DNA of 64,000 bases from RBG-16-49-21 sp040768125. Its GTDB lineage: Bacteria; Spirochaetota; UBA4802; UBA5550. The stretch is taken from contig JAXGNG010000001.1 of NCBI GenBank assembly GCA_040768125.1, positions 1,426,001 to 1,490,000 on the forward strand, in the 5' to 3' direction. Position numbers and translations under genes: made by a program. Under the pieces are notes generated by a model. It did no database searches. It was given only the letters and a program-made list of their open reading frames with translations, and was not told the origin of the DNA. Shown piece after piece: positions 35,735 through 45,053 of the stretch. The first letter of the stretch is position 1, and each line of letters begins with the position of its first letter.

Positions 35735-38713
35735 ATGAACATCGCAGCCCCCGAGCCCGGAACGAAATCCCGGGGAATTGCCGATCGCCTCACGAATCTG
35801 TTCCTGAAGTTCATGGCCTTCAATTTCAACCGGCGTCACTCGCTCAACCGATATCTCTATTCCGATTTCGGTCCCTTTGATTTTTCCGTGGGGATCAGGA
35901 CCGAGGACGGGAGCGTCGAGAGGGCCATCGTCGTGAGGGATGGGAGGATGCGCGTGTGCAGCGAGATCCCCCCCGACGCCAGGGCAACCCTTGTCTTCAT
36001 GGATACGGCGGCCCTCAGGGAGGCGGCGACCCTTCCCCCCAACGAGCTCATGATCGCCCTGATGAAGAACCGGATGGTCCTCGAGGGGAACCTTGGCTAC
36101 GTCCAGCTCGTCAACCTCTACCTTTCGCTCCTGATGCGCGGCAAGCAGATCAGGATGCTGAAGAAGTCGGCGCGGAAGGAAGGGCGCGACAGGAGCCTGG
36201 AGGGGAAGGGCGCGTCGCTTCCGCGAAAAAGTGAGCCACTCCGCGCTCCCAGCAGGGACCGCGGCGTGAAGCATCTCGAGGACCCCTACCTGCCGGACCT
36301 TTCCCTCGATGACTTTCCCCGCCTCCGGCGTTTTCTCGACATTCATTTCAACACCCTTCCGGAGATCTGCCATGAGCGTGCCCTCCTGATGACGGAATGG
36401 TGCCGCGAGAACGGTTTCGAAACCGACGCCTCCGGAAAGGCATGGGTTCCGGAGCTCCGCCAGGCCCGGGCCTTCCGGCACCTTATGGAGAACAGGAAGC
36501 CGATCATTCGAAAAGACGACCTCGTGGCGGGGACCACCACGGCCAGGGAGATCGGCGTGGTGCTCTATCCCGACGCCCACGGCACGATGATCTGGGGCGA
36601 GCTCTGCACGGTGCCTTTCCGGCCCCTCAACCCCTACGGGGTTGACGGGGAAACGATGGAGATACTGCACCACAGGGTCTTCCCCTTCTGGCTGGACCGG
36701 AACTTTCGGGAATGGACGAGGGAGAGGAAAGGTTACCCCCTCTGCCAGAGGCTTGACGAGCGCTTCGCGGTCTACTTCCTCTGGAAGACCGTGGCCCTCT
36801 CCCACACCATCATCGATTATCCAAAAATTCTGAAGAAGGGCACCCTGGCCATCATGCGTGAGATAGATGATGAACTGAAGAAAACCGCCGGGACCAGCCA
36901 GGGTAAGCGCGACACCCTCGCGGCGATGCGAATCGCCCTCGAGGGATTGAACGCATACGCCATGAACCTCTCGCGCCAGGCCGGCCGGGAGGCACGAAGC
37001 GAGAAGGACCCGGTGCGGCGCCGTGAGCTTGAGCGCCTGGAGGATATCTGCACACAAGTGCCCATGCGCCCGGCCTCGACCCTCGACGAGGCGGTCAACT
37101 GCGTCTGGATCGTCTGGGTGGCCGTGCACATGGAAAACACCAACGCCGGCTTCTCCCTGGGGAGGCTCGACCAGTGGCTCCAGCCTTATTTCGAAAGGGA
37201 GATGAAAAAACTGCGCTCTGCCGGGGAGCGGCGCGAGTACGTGAAGCGCGCCGTGGAGCTGATCGGATGCTTCTACATGCGCTGCACTGACCACCTTCCC
37301 CTCATACCGGACATCGGGAACCACCTCTTCGGGGGGAGCTCCTCCGACCAGGCCATCACACTCGGGGGGGTCACGCCGGAGGGCCGGGACGCGGTCAACG
37401 ACATGACCTACATCTTTCTGAAGGTGACGGAGATGCTCTCCATCAGGGACCCCAACGTCAACGCCCGCTACAGCCCCGAAAAGAACAGCGAGGCCTACCT
37501 GCGGCGCCTCTGCGAGGTAAACGTCACCACCACGGCCACGCCCTCGATCCACAACGACGAGGCGGTCATGAAGTCCCTGAAGGAGTTCCGCTATCCCGCG
37601 GCGCACCTCCGCGACTGGTCCGCCACGGGGTGCGTGGAGCCCACCATATCCGGGAGGCACCTGGGCCACACGAACTGCATGATGTTCAACATGGTGGCGG
37701 CACTGGAGATGGCCCTCTTCAACGGCCGCCATCCCCTGATGCGCTGGGACGTGGGTCCCCGTACCGGCGATCCCGCCGCGGGAGACTTCCCCGCCTTCGA
37801 GGACTTCTTCCGCGCCTTCCAGGCACAGTTCCGCTTTCTTGCGGAGCAGTCCGTGGGGTACAACAACCTTCTCGGGGAGGCCCACGCGGTGCTGCGCCCC
37901 ACGCCCCTCATATCGTCCGTCATCGAGGGCCCCATCAGGAGCGGGAAGGACGTGACGCGCGGGGGTGCCCGCTACAATTCCTCCGGCACGGCGTGCATCG
38001 GCCTTGCCGACGTGACGGATTCCATGATGGTGGTCAGGAACCTGGTCTACAACGAGAAGCGTGTCTCCTTTCCGGCGCTTGTCGAGGCGGTACGGACGAA
38101 TTTCATTCACGATCCGGCCCTCCTGGCCATGGTGCGGAACAGGGTGCCGCTTTTCGGCTCAGGGGACCCCGACGCCCTTGCCATGGCGAACCGGATCGCG
38201 CGTTTCGCCCATGACTGCTTCGGCTCCTTCCGCAACTTCCGGGGGGGGAGGTACACCGCCGGGTTCTGGTCCATGTCGAACCACGTGGCCTTCGGCACCC
38301 TCACCGGGGCGCTTCCCTCGGGACGCCTCGCCGGGAAGGCCTTCACGCCGGGGCTCACCCCGGAGGCCCACGCCTCGAAGAGCCTTCTCGACAACATACG
38401 CGACGTGGCGAAGCTCGACCCGGCGTCGCTGAACAACAACATCGCCTTCAACGTGAAGGTGGTTCCCGCCGCGGGGGATTCCCACGGCGTGATCGTGGAC
38501 CACCTCTTTTCCTACGCGAAGACCTACTGCGACCTCGGGGGGATGCAGATGCAGTTCAACGTGGTCTCCTCGAAAACCCTGCGGGACGCCATGGCCCGCC
38601 CGGAGCAGTACCGGAACCTCCTGGTGCGGATATCCGGATACAACGCCTATTTTGTCACCCTGAACCGCGAGATGCAGATGGAGCTGATCGAGCGGGCTGA
38701 GTACGGGTTGTGA
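35735..38713 (+). CDS. Glycyl radical enzyme with N-terminal SCP2-like domain (copy 1)
   Basis: 992 residues. Residues about 20-140 resemble an SCP2 sterol/lipid-transfer domain (FDFSVGI, AIVVRDGRM, DARATLVFMD, MVLEGNLGY), then a charged linker (about 140-190) and an 800-residue glycyl radical core. Thiyl-radical Cys633 is in TGCVEP with Glu635, the C-x-E arrangement of the dehydratase/lyase branch (glycerol dehydratase, choline lyase, hydroxyproline dehydratase). The radical Gly968 is in RISGYNAYF, 24 residues from the C terminus. Such enzymes do radical C-O, C-N or C-S eliminations, or other chemistry, without oxygen. The lipid-binding-type domain points to a hydrophobic substrate; the reaction is unknown to me. 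Start ATG 35735 follows GGAGG. Confidence 0.88.
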   Translation: MNIAAPEPGTKSRGIADRLTNLFLKFMAFNFNRRHSLNRYLYSDFGPFDFSVGIRTEDGSVERAIVVRDGRMRVCSEIPPDARATLVFMDTAALREAATLPPNELMIALMKNRMVLEGNLGYVQLVNLYLSLLMRGKQIRMLKKSARKEGRDRSLEGKGASLPRKSEPLRAPSRDRGVKHLEDPYLPDLSLDDFPRLRRFLDIHFNTLPEICHERALLMTEWCRENGFETDASGKAWVPELRQARAFRHLMENRKPIIRKDDLVAGTTTAREIGVVLYPDAHGTMIWGELCTVPFRPLNPYGVDGETMEILHHRVFPFWLDRNFREWTRERKGYPLCQRLDERFAVYFLWKTVALSHTIIDYPKILKKGTLAIMREIDDELKKTAGTSQGKRDTLAAMRIALEGLNAYAMNLSRQAGREARSEKDPVRRRELERLEDICTQVPMRPASTLDEAVNCVWIVWVAVHMENTNAGFSLGRLDQWLQPYFEREMKKLRSAGERREYVKRAVELIGCFYMRCTDHLPLIPDIGNHLFGGSSSDQAITLGGVTPEGRDAVNDMTYIFLKVTEMLSIRDPNVNARYSPEKNSEAYLRRLCEVNVTTTATPSIHNDEAVMKSLKEFRYPAAHLRDWSATGCVEPTISGRHLGHTNCMMFNMVAALEMALFNGRHPLMRWDVGPRTGDPAAGDFPAFEDFFRAFQAQFRFLAEQSVGYNNLLGEAHAVLRPTPLISSVIEGPIRSGKDVTRGGARYNSSGTACIGLADVTDSMMVVRNLVYNEKRVSFPALVEAVRTNFIHDPALLAMVRNRVPLFGSGDPDALAMANRIARFAHDCFGSFRNFRGGRYTAGFWSMSNHVAFGTLTGALPSGRLAGKAFTPGLTPEAHASKSLLDNIRDVAKLDPASLNNNIAFNVKVVPAAGDSHGVIVDHLFSYAKTYCDLGGMQMQFNVVSSKTLRDAMARPEQYRNLLVRISGYNAYFVTLNREMQMELIERAEYGL

Positions 38714-38741
38714 AAAGATTGAGAGCGGCAAGGAGCGCACT

Positions 38742-41699
38742 ATGAATATCCTGGTCCATCTCCTGCTTGCAACGATGGCCTTTCTCTACAACAGGAGTTC
38801 CCGCCTGGGTCGCTATCTCCGCCATGCCGACGGGTACTTCAATTTTACCGTGGGTTTTCGCTCGGAGAAGGGGGGCGTGGACCGGGCCATCTCCTTCAGG
38901 GAAGGAAGGGTGCGGGCCCTCCGCTGCGTTCCCGGTGACGCCGACGTGGTGCTCCGCTTCAGGGACGACAGGACGGTCCTGGAAATGCTCCGCGTAACTC
39001 CGAACGAGATGCTCATGCTGATCCTGGGGAACAGGATGGTCCTCGAGGGCAACATAGGGTACCTGCAGCTGTTCAATTTCTACATTTCCCTCATCATGGG
39101 ACGCCTTCACCGGCGGATGATGCTCCGGAAACGGGAACGGGAGGCGGAATCGCGTTCCGGGGAATTCCGCGCGGCGGTCCCGGGACCGGAAAGGCCCCGT
39201 GACCGAAAGGGCGATGCGCCCCTTTCGGCTCCGGCCAGGGACCCGGGAGTACTTTTCCTCGGGGACCCCTATCTCTCCGGGTACGGGCTCGACGATTTCC
39301 CGCGGCTCCGCCGCATGCTGGAGAGGCATTTCACGGAGAAGCCGTGGATATGCGTCGAGCGGCCCCTCCTTCTCACGAGATGGCACCGCGAGAACGGCTT
39401 CGAGACGGACCGGGAGGGAAGGCCCTGGGCGCCGGAGCTCAGGCAGGCCCTGGCCTTCCGGCATCTCATGAGCGAGCGCAGGCCCCTCATCGGGCAGGAT
39501 GATTTCATCGCCGGCACCACGACATCGAAGCTCCCCACGGGGGTGGTCCTCTACCCCGACGCCCACGCCCTTCTCCTCTGGGGGGAACTCCTCTCCGTGC
39601 CCCACCGCCACCTGAATCCCTACGAGATCGATCCGGAGGACGCCTGGGCCCTCCACCACGACATCTTCCCCTACTGGATGGAACGCAATTTCAAGGCCCG
39701 GGTGCACCGGGACCATGGCTATCCCCTTTCCATGAGGATCGAGGAGCGGTGGGTCTACTACTTCGTGTGGAAATCCGTGGGTCTCTCCCACACCGTCCCC
39801 GACTACCCCGCGGTCCTGACCCGGGGAACCCGTGGGATCATGGCCGATATCGATCGTCGCCTTTCCTCCCTGGGGGATGATGACGGCGCGGCCAGGACCT
39901 CTCTCGAGGCGATGCGGATCGCCCTCGAGGGGGTGAACGCCTACGCGGAGAACCTGGCAGGGGAGGCCGAACGTCTCGCCGCGGAGGAGCCCGACGCGGC
40001 GCGGAGGTCCGAGCTGGTCCGCCTCGGGGAGATCTGCCGCAGGGTCCCCCGGGAGCCCGCGCGCACCCTGGACGAGGCGGTCAACTGCGTCTGGATCGTC
40101 TGGGTGGCACTCCACATGGAGAACACCAACACCGGCCTCTCCATGGGGCGCCTGGACCGGTGGCTCCAGCCCTATTATGAAGCGGACATGAAACAGATAC
40201 GGGACGAAGCCGGGAGGGAGGCGTATGTGAGGCACGCCCTGGAGCTGGTGGGTTGCCTCCTCATGCGGGGCACGGACCACCTTCCCCTGGTGCCGGACAT
40301 CGGCAACTATCTCTTCGGCGGGAGCTCCTCGGACCAGGCGATCACCCTGGGGGGGGTCACCCCTGAAGGGGGCGACGGGGTCTGCGACATGACCTACATT
40401 TTTCTCAAGGCCACGGAGATGCTCGCCATCCGCGACCCGAACGTGAACGCCCGCTTCGACCCGGAGCGAAACAGCCCCGCCTACCTCCGGCGCCTCTGCG
40501 AGGTCAACTACGCCACGGCGGCGACGCCCTCCCTGCACAACGACGCGGCGGTGATGCGCGCCCTCTCGGGCAACGGGTACGGCGCCGGGGAGATCCGCGA
40601 CTGGTCCGCCACGGGGTGCGTGGAGCCCACCCTCTCGGGGCGGCACATGGGGCACACGGGTTCGATTTTAATGAACCTGGTGTCGGCCCTGGAGATGGCA
40701 CTCAACAACGGACGCCATCCCCACATGCCCGATGAACGCCTGGGCCCCGAGACCGGGAACGTCGCGTCCGGGGATTTCGCCTCTTTCGAGGATTTCTTCG
40801 CGGCCTACGAGGGCCAGCAGGCCTTTCTCATAGACCAGGCAGTGGCCTACAACAACCTCCTCGCCGCGGCCCACGCGCAGATCAGGCCCACGCCGTTCCT
40901 GAGCGCACTTATCGAGGGCTGCATCGAAACCGCGCGGGACGTCACGGCGGGGGGGGCGCGCCACAACAGCTCGGGGACGGCGAACATCGGCCTCTCCGAC
41001 GTGGTCGATTCCCTCATGGTGATCAGGAAGCTGGTCTTCGAGGATAAAAGGATTTCCTTTCCCGAGCTGAAGGCCGCCGTGGACCGTGATTTTCGGGGCG
41101 ACGGCAAGCTCCTGGCCATGATCCGCGCCGTGCCGAAATTCGGGTCGGGGAGCCCCGAGGCGATCGACCTGGCGCGGCGCCTCATGGCCTTCATCCACGG
41201 GGAGTACGCGTCGAAGCGGAACTACCGGGGCGGCCCCTACACCGCGGGCTTCTGGTCCATGTCCCAGCACGTGGCCTACGGGAACCTCTCCGGGACGCTT
41301 CCCTCGGGGCGCCTGGCCGGGAAGGCCTTCACCCCGGGCCTCACCCCCCATCCCGGGGCCTCGCGGAGTTTCCTCGACAATATCAGGGACGTCGCCGCCC
41401 TTGACCCCGCGCTCATGGACAACAACATCGCCTTCAACGTCAAGCTGGTGCCCGCAGCGGGGGAAGGGCGCCGGGAAACCGTCGAGGCCATGGAGTCCTA
41501 CGTGCGGGCCTATTTCGACCTGGGGGGGATGCAGATGCAGTTCAACATGGTCTCCTCGGACACCCTTCGGGACGCCATGGCCCACCCGGAGCAGTACCGG
41601 AACCTCCTGGTGAGGATATCGGGGTACAACGCCTACTTCGTCACCCTGAACCGGGAGATGCAGATCGAGCTGATCGAAAGGGCGGAGTATGGCGTCTGA
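38742..41699 (+). CDS. Glycyl radical enzyme with N-terminal SCP2-like domain (copy 2)
   Basis: 985 residues, a tandem paralogue of the preceding gene, 28 bases downstream, with AAGGAG upstream of the ATG. Same plan: SCP2-like domain (about 10-120), Arg/Glu-rich linker (about 120-175), glycyl radical core with Cys626 and Glu628 in TGCVEP and radical Gly961 in RISGYNAYF. The core is closely similar along its whole length, including DWSATGCVEPT, LFGGSSSDQAITLGGVTPEG and LPSGRLAGKAFTPGLTP. Differences cluster in the N-terminal domain, the linker and active-site flanks (for example GTTTSKLPTGV against GTTTAREIGV), so the two may differ in substrate, or form a heterodimer. Its last 11 bases overlap the activase gene. 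Confidence 0.88.
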   Translation: MNILVHLLLATMAFLYNRSSRLGRYLRHADGYFNFTVGFRSEKGGVDRAISFREGRVRALRCVPGDADVVLRFRDDRTVLEMLRVTPNEMLMLILGNRMVLEGNIGYLQLFNFYISLIMGRLHRRMMLRKREREAESRSGEFRAAVPGPERPRDRKGDAPLSAPARDPGVLFLGDPYLSGYGLDDFPRLRRMLERHFTEKPWICVERPLLLTRWHRENGFETDREGRPWAPELRQALAFRHLMSERRPLIGQDDFIAGTTTSKLPTGVVLYPDAHALLLWGELLSVPHRHLNPYEIDPEDAWALHHDIFPYWMERNFKARVHRDHGYPLSMRIEERWVYYFVWKSVGLSHTVPDYPAVLTRGTRGIMADIDRRLSSLGDDDGAARTSLEAMRIALEGVNAYAENLAGEAERLAAEEPDAARRSELVRLGEICRRVPREPARTLDEAVNCVWIVWVALHMENTNTGLSMGRLDRWLQPYYEADMKQIRDEAGREAYVRHALELVGCLLMRGTDHLPLVPDIGNYLFGGSSSDQAITLGGVTPEGGDGVCDMTYIFLKATEMLAIRDPNVNARFDPERNSPAYLRRLCEVNYATAATPSLHNDAAVMRALSGNGYGAGEIRDWSATGCVEPTLSGRHMGHTGSILMNLVSALEMALNNGRHPHMPDERLGPETGNVASGDFASFEDFFAAYEGQQAFLIDQAVAYNNLLAAAHAQIRPTPFLSALIEGCIETARDVTAGGARHNSSGTANIGLSDVVDSLMVIRKLVFEDKRISFPELKAAVDRDFRGDGKLLAMIRAVPKFGSGSPEAIDLARRLMAFIHGEYASKRNYRGGPYTAGFWSMSQHVAYGNLSGTLPSGRLAGKAFTPGLTPHPGASRSFLDNIRDVAALDPALMDNNIAFNVKLVPAAGEGRRETVEAMESYVRAYFDLGGMQMQFNMVSSDTLRDAMAHPEQYRNLLVRISGYNAYFVTLNREMQIELIERAEYGV

Positions 41700-42615
41700 G
41701 GTCGCGGTTACAGCCCCCCTCGTCTTCGAGATCAAGGGTAATTCCCTGGATGACGGTCCGGGGATCCGCACGGTCGTCTTCTTCAAGGGGTGTCCCCTCT
41801 CCTGCGTCTGGTGTCATAATCCCGAGAGCAAGTCCCGGGAGCGCGAGCTTGCCTTCGACGCGGGGAAGTGCGTGGCCTGCGATACCTGCGTCGCTCTCTG
41901 CCCGAAGGGCGCCTTGGACCGGAAGAATCCCGGCTTTATCGACCGCGGGCGCTGCGACCTCTGCATGGCCTGCGCGGAGAGCTGCCCCTCGGGGGCCCTG
42001 GCCGCCGTGGGACGGGTGATGACCGTCAACGAAATCGCCGATGAAGTCGCAAAGGACATCCCCTTTTTTCGCACGAGCGGCGGCGGTGCCACTCTTTCCG
42101 GGGGCGAGCCCACGCTGTTCCTCGATTTCACGGCGCGCCTGGCCGGGGAGTTGAGAAGGCGGGGTATCCACGTGCTCCTTGAGACCTGCGGGCATTTCAG
42201 CCTCGACGCATTCACGCGCCGCCTCTACCCGGCCCTTGACATGATCTACGTCGACATCAAGGTTATGGACCCGGCGGAGCACCGGCGACTCTGCGGCGTC
42301 TCCAACGACGTTATTCTGAAAAACGTCAAAGAGCTCCACCGGCGGCACCGGGAGGGCGGCGCGGAGATCCTTCCCAGGGTCCCCCTGATCCCGGGCCTCA
42401 CGGCAACTGAGGAGAACCTCACGGCCATCGCGCGGTTCCTCGGGGAGATAGGGGCGGGGAGGGTCGCCCTTCTCCAGAACAACCCCCTCTGGTTCGACAA
42501 GAGCGCAATGCTGGGCCGCGCCGTCGAGGCGGAAAACGACGGGATGCGCCGGTGGATCGGCAGGGAGCGTATGGAGGAGATCCGCTCACTATTCCGCGGC
42601 TTCGAGATTCTCTGA
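41689..42615 (+). CDS. Glycyl radical enzyme activase (radical SAM)
   Basis: 308 residues. Radical SAM motif CPLSCVWC in FFKGCPLSCVWCHNPE, followed by an inserted ferredoxin-like domain with two cluster motifs (CVACDTCVALCP and CDLCMACAESCP, about 60-100), then SGGEPTLF and later GITAT-type SAM-binding strands. This is the layout of activases for the dehydratase/lyase branch of glycyl radical enzymes rather than short PFL-activase. It installs the Gly radical on the two upstream enzymes, using SAM and one electron. Overlap with copy 2 supports a dedicated partner. It converges with the chemoreceptor gene. Confidence 0.93.
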   Translation: MASEVAVTAPLVFEIKGNSLDDGPGIRTVVFFKGCPLSCVWCHNPESKSRERELAFDAGKCVACDTCVALCPKGALDRKNPGFIDRGRCDLCMACAESCPSGALAAVGRVMTVNEIADEVAKDIPFFRTSGGGATLSGGEPTLFLDFTARLAGELRRRGIHVLLETCGHFSLDAFTRRLYPALDMIYVDIKVMDPAEHRRLCGVSNDVILKNVKELHRRHREGGAEILPRVPLIPGLTATEENLTAIARFLGEIGAGRVALLQNNPLWFDKSAMLGRAVEAENDGMRRWIGRERMEEIRSLFRGFEIL

Positions 42616-42637
42616 GGCGCCACGGGGAACCAGGACG

Positions 42638-44479
42638 TCACTCATCCCCGATCCGGAAGCGCGCCACCGTGGCCTGGAGTTCCCCTGAATTGTCGCTGAA
42701 GGCCGTGGCCGCGCCTTTGATGACCTCCGCCTCCTCGGCCGTGGACTGCGATATGGCGCTTATCGAGTTGATCGACCGTACCATTTCGTCGTGGGTGTTC
42801 TTCTGTTCCATGGAGGCGTGCTGAATTTCTCCCGATAGTTCGCTCAGCTCGTCGATGTTCCGTCGGATCCCCTCGTTCATCTTCATCAGCTCCTGGGTGA
42901 AATCGAAGACCTGGCCGATGACCCTGTCGATGGCCAGGATGCTCGATTTCATGCCGGTGAAGATCTCGACGGCCCCCGTCATCTCCGAGAGCTCGGCGTT
43001 GATGTTCTGCGTGTTCCTGTTGATCTCGTTCTTGATCTGCTTCGCCAGGGAGGTGGTCTGGTCCGCCAGCTTGTTCACCTCGTCGGCCACGACGGCGAAG
43101 CCCTTGCCGTGCTCTCCCGCCCGGGCCGCCTCGATGGCCGCGTTCAGGGCCAGGAGGTTGATCTGGTCGGCGATGTCGTTGATCATCCCCGCGGTCTGGT
43201 CGATGGTGTCCATGTAGCCGATGAGGCTGGAGATGGTGCCCACGGAACTGTTGATCTTCCGCTCCCCCTCCTCGGAGATCGCCACGGATTCCTTCGCCTT
43301 CTCGCTGAGACGCCATGTCTCCCTGGCCAGGGTCCCGCTCTTCTCGCTGATCCGTGCAATGTCGTCCCGCACCGTGAGGGAGCGCTCCACCTGGGCGGTG
43401 ACGCTTCCCATGTTGGATTCCGAGGACGCGGCCATCTCCTCGAAGGAGCTCGAGAGCTCCTCGATGATGGCGGCGAGGTCCCGGGCCCGGTCCGACTGCT
43501 TCAGGGAGGAGCGGACCAGGTCGCCGCTCGAGCGGTCGAGGGTCGAGGCGGTCTTCGATATCTCCACCACCAGGGCCCTCAGGTTGTTCCGCATCTTGAA
43601 GACCGAATAGTTGATGAGGGTCAGCTCGTCGAGGACCGCGATCTTCTGGGCCGCCGTGGCCAGGTCGCCGCCCCCCACGGTGGTGAGAAAGCCCAGGATG
43701 ATCCGCACCTTGCTCACGATGGTGCGGTTCAGGACCGCGGCGACGAGGACCGCGCCGAGGAGGCCGATGAGTCCGATGATCGTGATCTTCACGTAGGTCA
43801 TCGACTTGTCCACCTGGAGGTCCGCGATGAAGATGAGGAAATAGGTGAGGAGCGTGGCGAAGGGGAGGAATGATATCATGATGATGGAGACCGTGAGCTT
43901 CGTGTAGAGGCTGATCCGGTTCTTCGCCTTTGCCTTGGGCCAGCGCGGGAAGGCCCCGGACTGGAGGGCTTTCTGGGCGAAGAGCTCCGTCAGGAGGAAA
44001 TAGAGCACCGTGCCCAGGGGGGCGTTGATGATCACGCACATCCAGAGGTTGAAGGTCTGCTGGGGCGTAATGTCGGTAACGATCTGCATCGGCACGAGGA
44101 CGGCGCCCAGGCCGATGACCCACCGGAAGAAGGCCCCCACGCTGTGGATATGGGGCAGGTAAAGAAGGCGGCGGTGGGCCCGGTCGTAGGTCTCTTCCGA
44201 AACTTCCTTCCCCGCGAGGAGTTCACGGAAATAGCGCGTGATCGGCGCCACGGCGATCAGGTTGTTGATCTGGGTGGTGACGAAGGAAAGGGGGAGTACG
44301 ATAAAAGAGATGATGAGAAAGACGCGGAGCTGTTCGCCGGTGAAATTAAGGTTCGACCAGACGTAGAAGATGAGGAGGGGGACGATGACGAAATAGCTGA
44401 TCCCCTCGGTGCGGAAGATGAAGGAGAGGGCGAAGTTCCTGATGATCTTCTCGTAACCGGGCGTATCGGGCATTGTCAT
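42638..44479 (-). CDS. Methyl-accepting chemotaxis protein with 6-TM sensor region
   Basis: 613 residues starting at ATG 44479 (GGAGAGGACACC upstream). About six membrane helices (27-44, 51-70, 116-132, 143-163, 194-218, 229-250) replace the usual periplasmic ligand domain. A HAMP-like segment (about 250-300) leads into the signalling coiled coil, whose hairpin INLLALNAAIEAARAGEHGKGFAVVADEVNKLA (about 450-483) is the CheA/CheW-contact tip. The membrane-embedded sensor suggests a hydrophobic or energy-related signal. It abuts the glycyl radical operon, but on the opposite strand. Confidence 0.93.
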   Translation of the reverse strand: MTMPDTPGYEKIIRNFALSFIFRTEGISYFVIVPLLIFYVWSNLNFTGEQLRVFLIISFIVLPLSFVTTQINNLIAVAPITRYFRELLAGKEVSEETYDRAHRRLLYLPHIHSVGAFFRWVIGLGAVLVPMQIVTDITPQQTFNLWMCVIINAPLGTVLYFLLTELFAQKALQSGAFPRWPKAKAKNRISLYTKLTVSIIMISFLPFATLLTYFLIFIADLQVDKSMTYVKITIIGLIGLLGAVLVAAVLNRTIVSKVRIILGFLTTVGGGDLATAAQKIAVLDELTLINYSVFKMRNNLRALVVEISKTASTLDRSSGDLVRSSLKQSDRARDLAAIIEELSSSFEEMAASSESNMGSVTAQVERSLTVRDDIARISEKSGTLARETWRLSEKAKESVAISEEGERKINSSVGTISSLIGYMDTIDQTAGMINDIADQINLLALNAAIEAARAGEHGKGFAVVADEVNKLADQTTSLAKQIKNEINRNTQNINAELSEMTGAVEIFTGMKSSILAIDRVIGQVFDFTQELMKMNEGIRRNIDELSELSGEIQHASMEQKNTHDEMVRSINSISAISQSTAEEAEVIKGAATAFSDNSGELQATVARFRIGDE

Positions 44480-44813
44480 GGTGTCCTCTCCCCTCCCGCC
44501 TCCGCAGTCCCGCTTCCATCGGGGTGCGGCGCCTGGGCGTGGAATTATCCGCGATAAATGGTAATGATGAAATATAGCATACGCGGGTAATTATGCAAGC
44601 AGTTTTCACCGGGGCGACAGGGGTTTAATCCTTGAGGGACCCGTTCTTCCCGCATGGGGATGCCAGGGCGGCGACCGTTGCGGTCGAAAAGAGGAACGCC
44701 GGGGAGGCGCAGGCATCCCGGGGGACGCTAGGGGAGGGGGCGGAATGCTATCCGGTGAAGGGCTTCAAAGTGCGCGTTATCAGGAGACCATGATGAAGCA
44801 TGAAGCCGCGGCG
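44480..44813. other. 334-base intergenic region
   Basis: Upstream of the chemoreceptor gene. No convincing gene, hairpin or sigma-70 promoter seen. Confidence 0.5.
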
Positions 44814-45053
44814 CTACTCCCGCAGTAATGTTACCCGGCTCCTGTCCATGCGAATTCCCCTGGAAAGCTCCGGATAGACGACCCTCCGGATCGATTCAAG
44901 GGCGGAAAGGCATCGCGCGGAATCGCACTCGCCGCCGCTGCCGGGAGCGATTATACGAAATTCGGATGATTCCGGTGTTTTGATCTCGGCCCGATAATGC
45001 GCCAGGCGGTACTGTTTTCTCTCATCCCGTGTCAGGCCCGCTTTTCTTTCCAT
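44814..45053 (-). CDS. Small protein following nucleotidyltransferase, unknown function
   Basis: 79 residues from ATG 45053 with AAGGA seven bases upstream, overlapping the nucleotidyltransferase gene by 22 bases. Composition is charged and rich in Arg/Glu/Ser, without hydrophobic segment or recognised motif. The overlap and good ribosome site make it likely to be real. A toxin/antitoxin-like pairing with its neighbour is possible but not shown. Confidence 0.5.
   Translation of the reverse strand: MERKAGLTRDERKQYRLAHYRAEIKTPESSEFRIIAPGSGGECDSARCLSALESIRRVVYPELSRGIRMDRSRVTLLRE

Noticed and set aside
35576..38110. Antisense open frame of 844 codons opposite glycyl radical enzyme copy 1
   Set aside because: Arises from the high GC third position of the real gene; product is low-complexity Pro/Gly/Arg/His without any domain.
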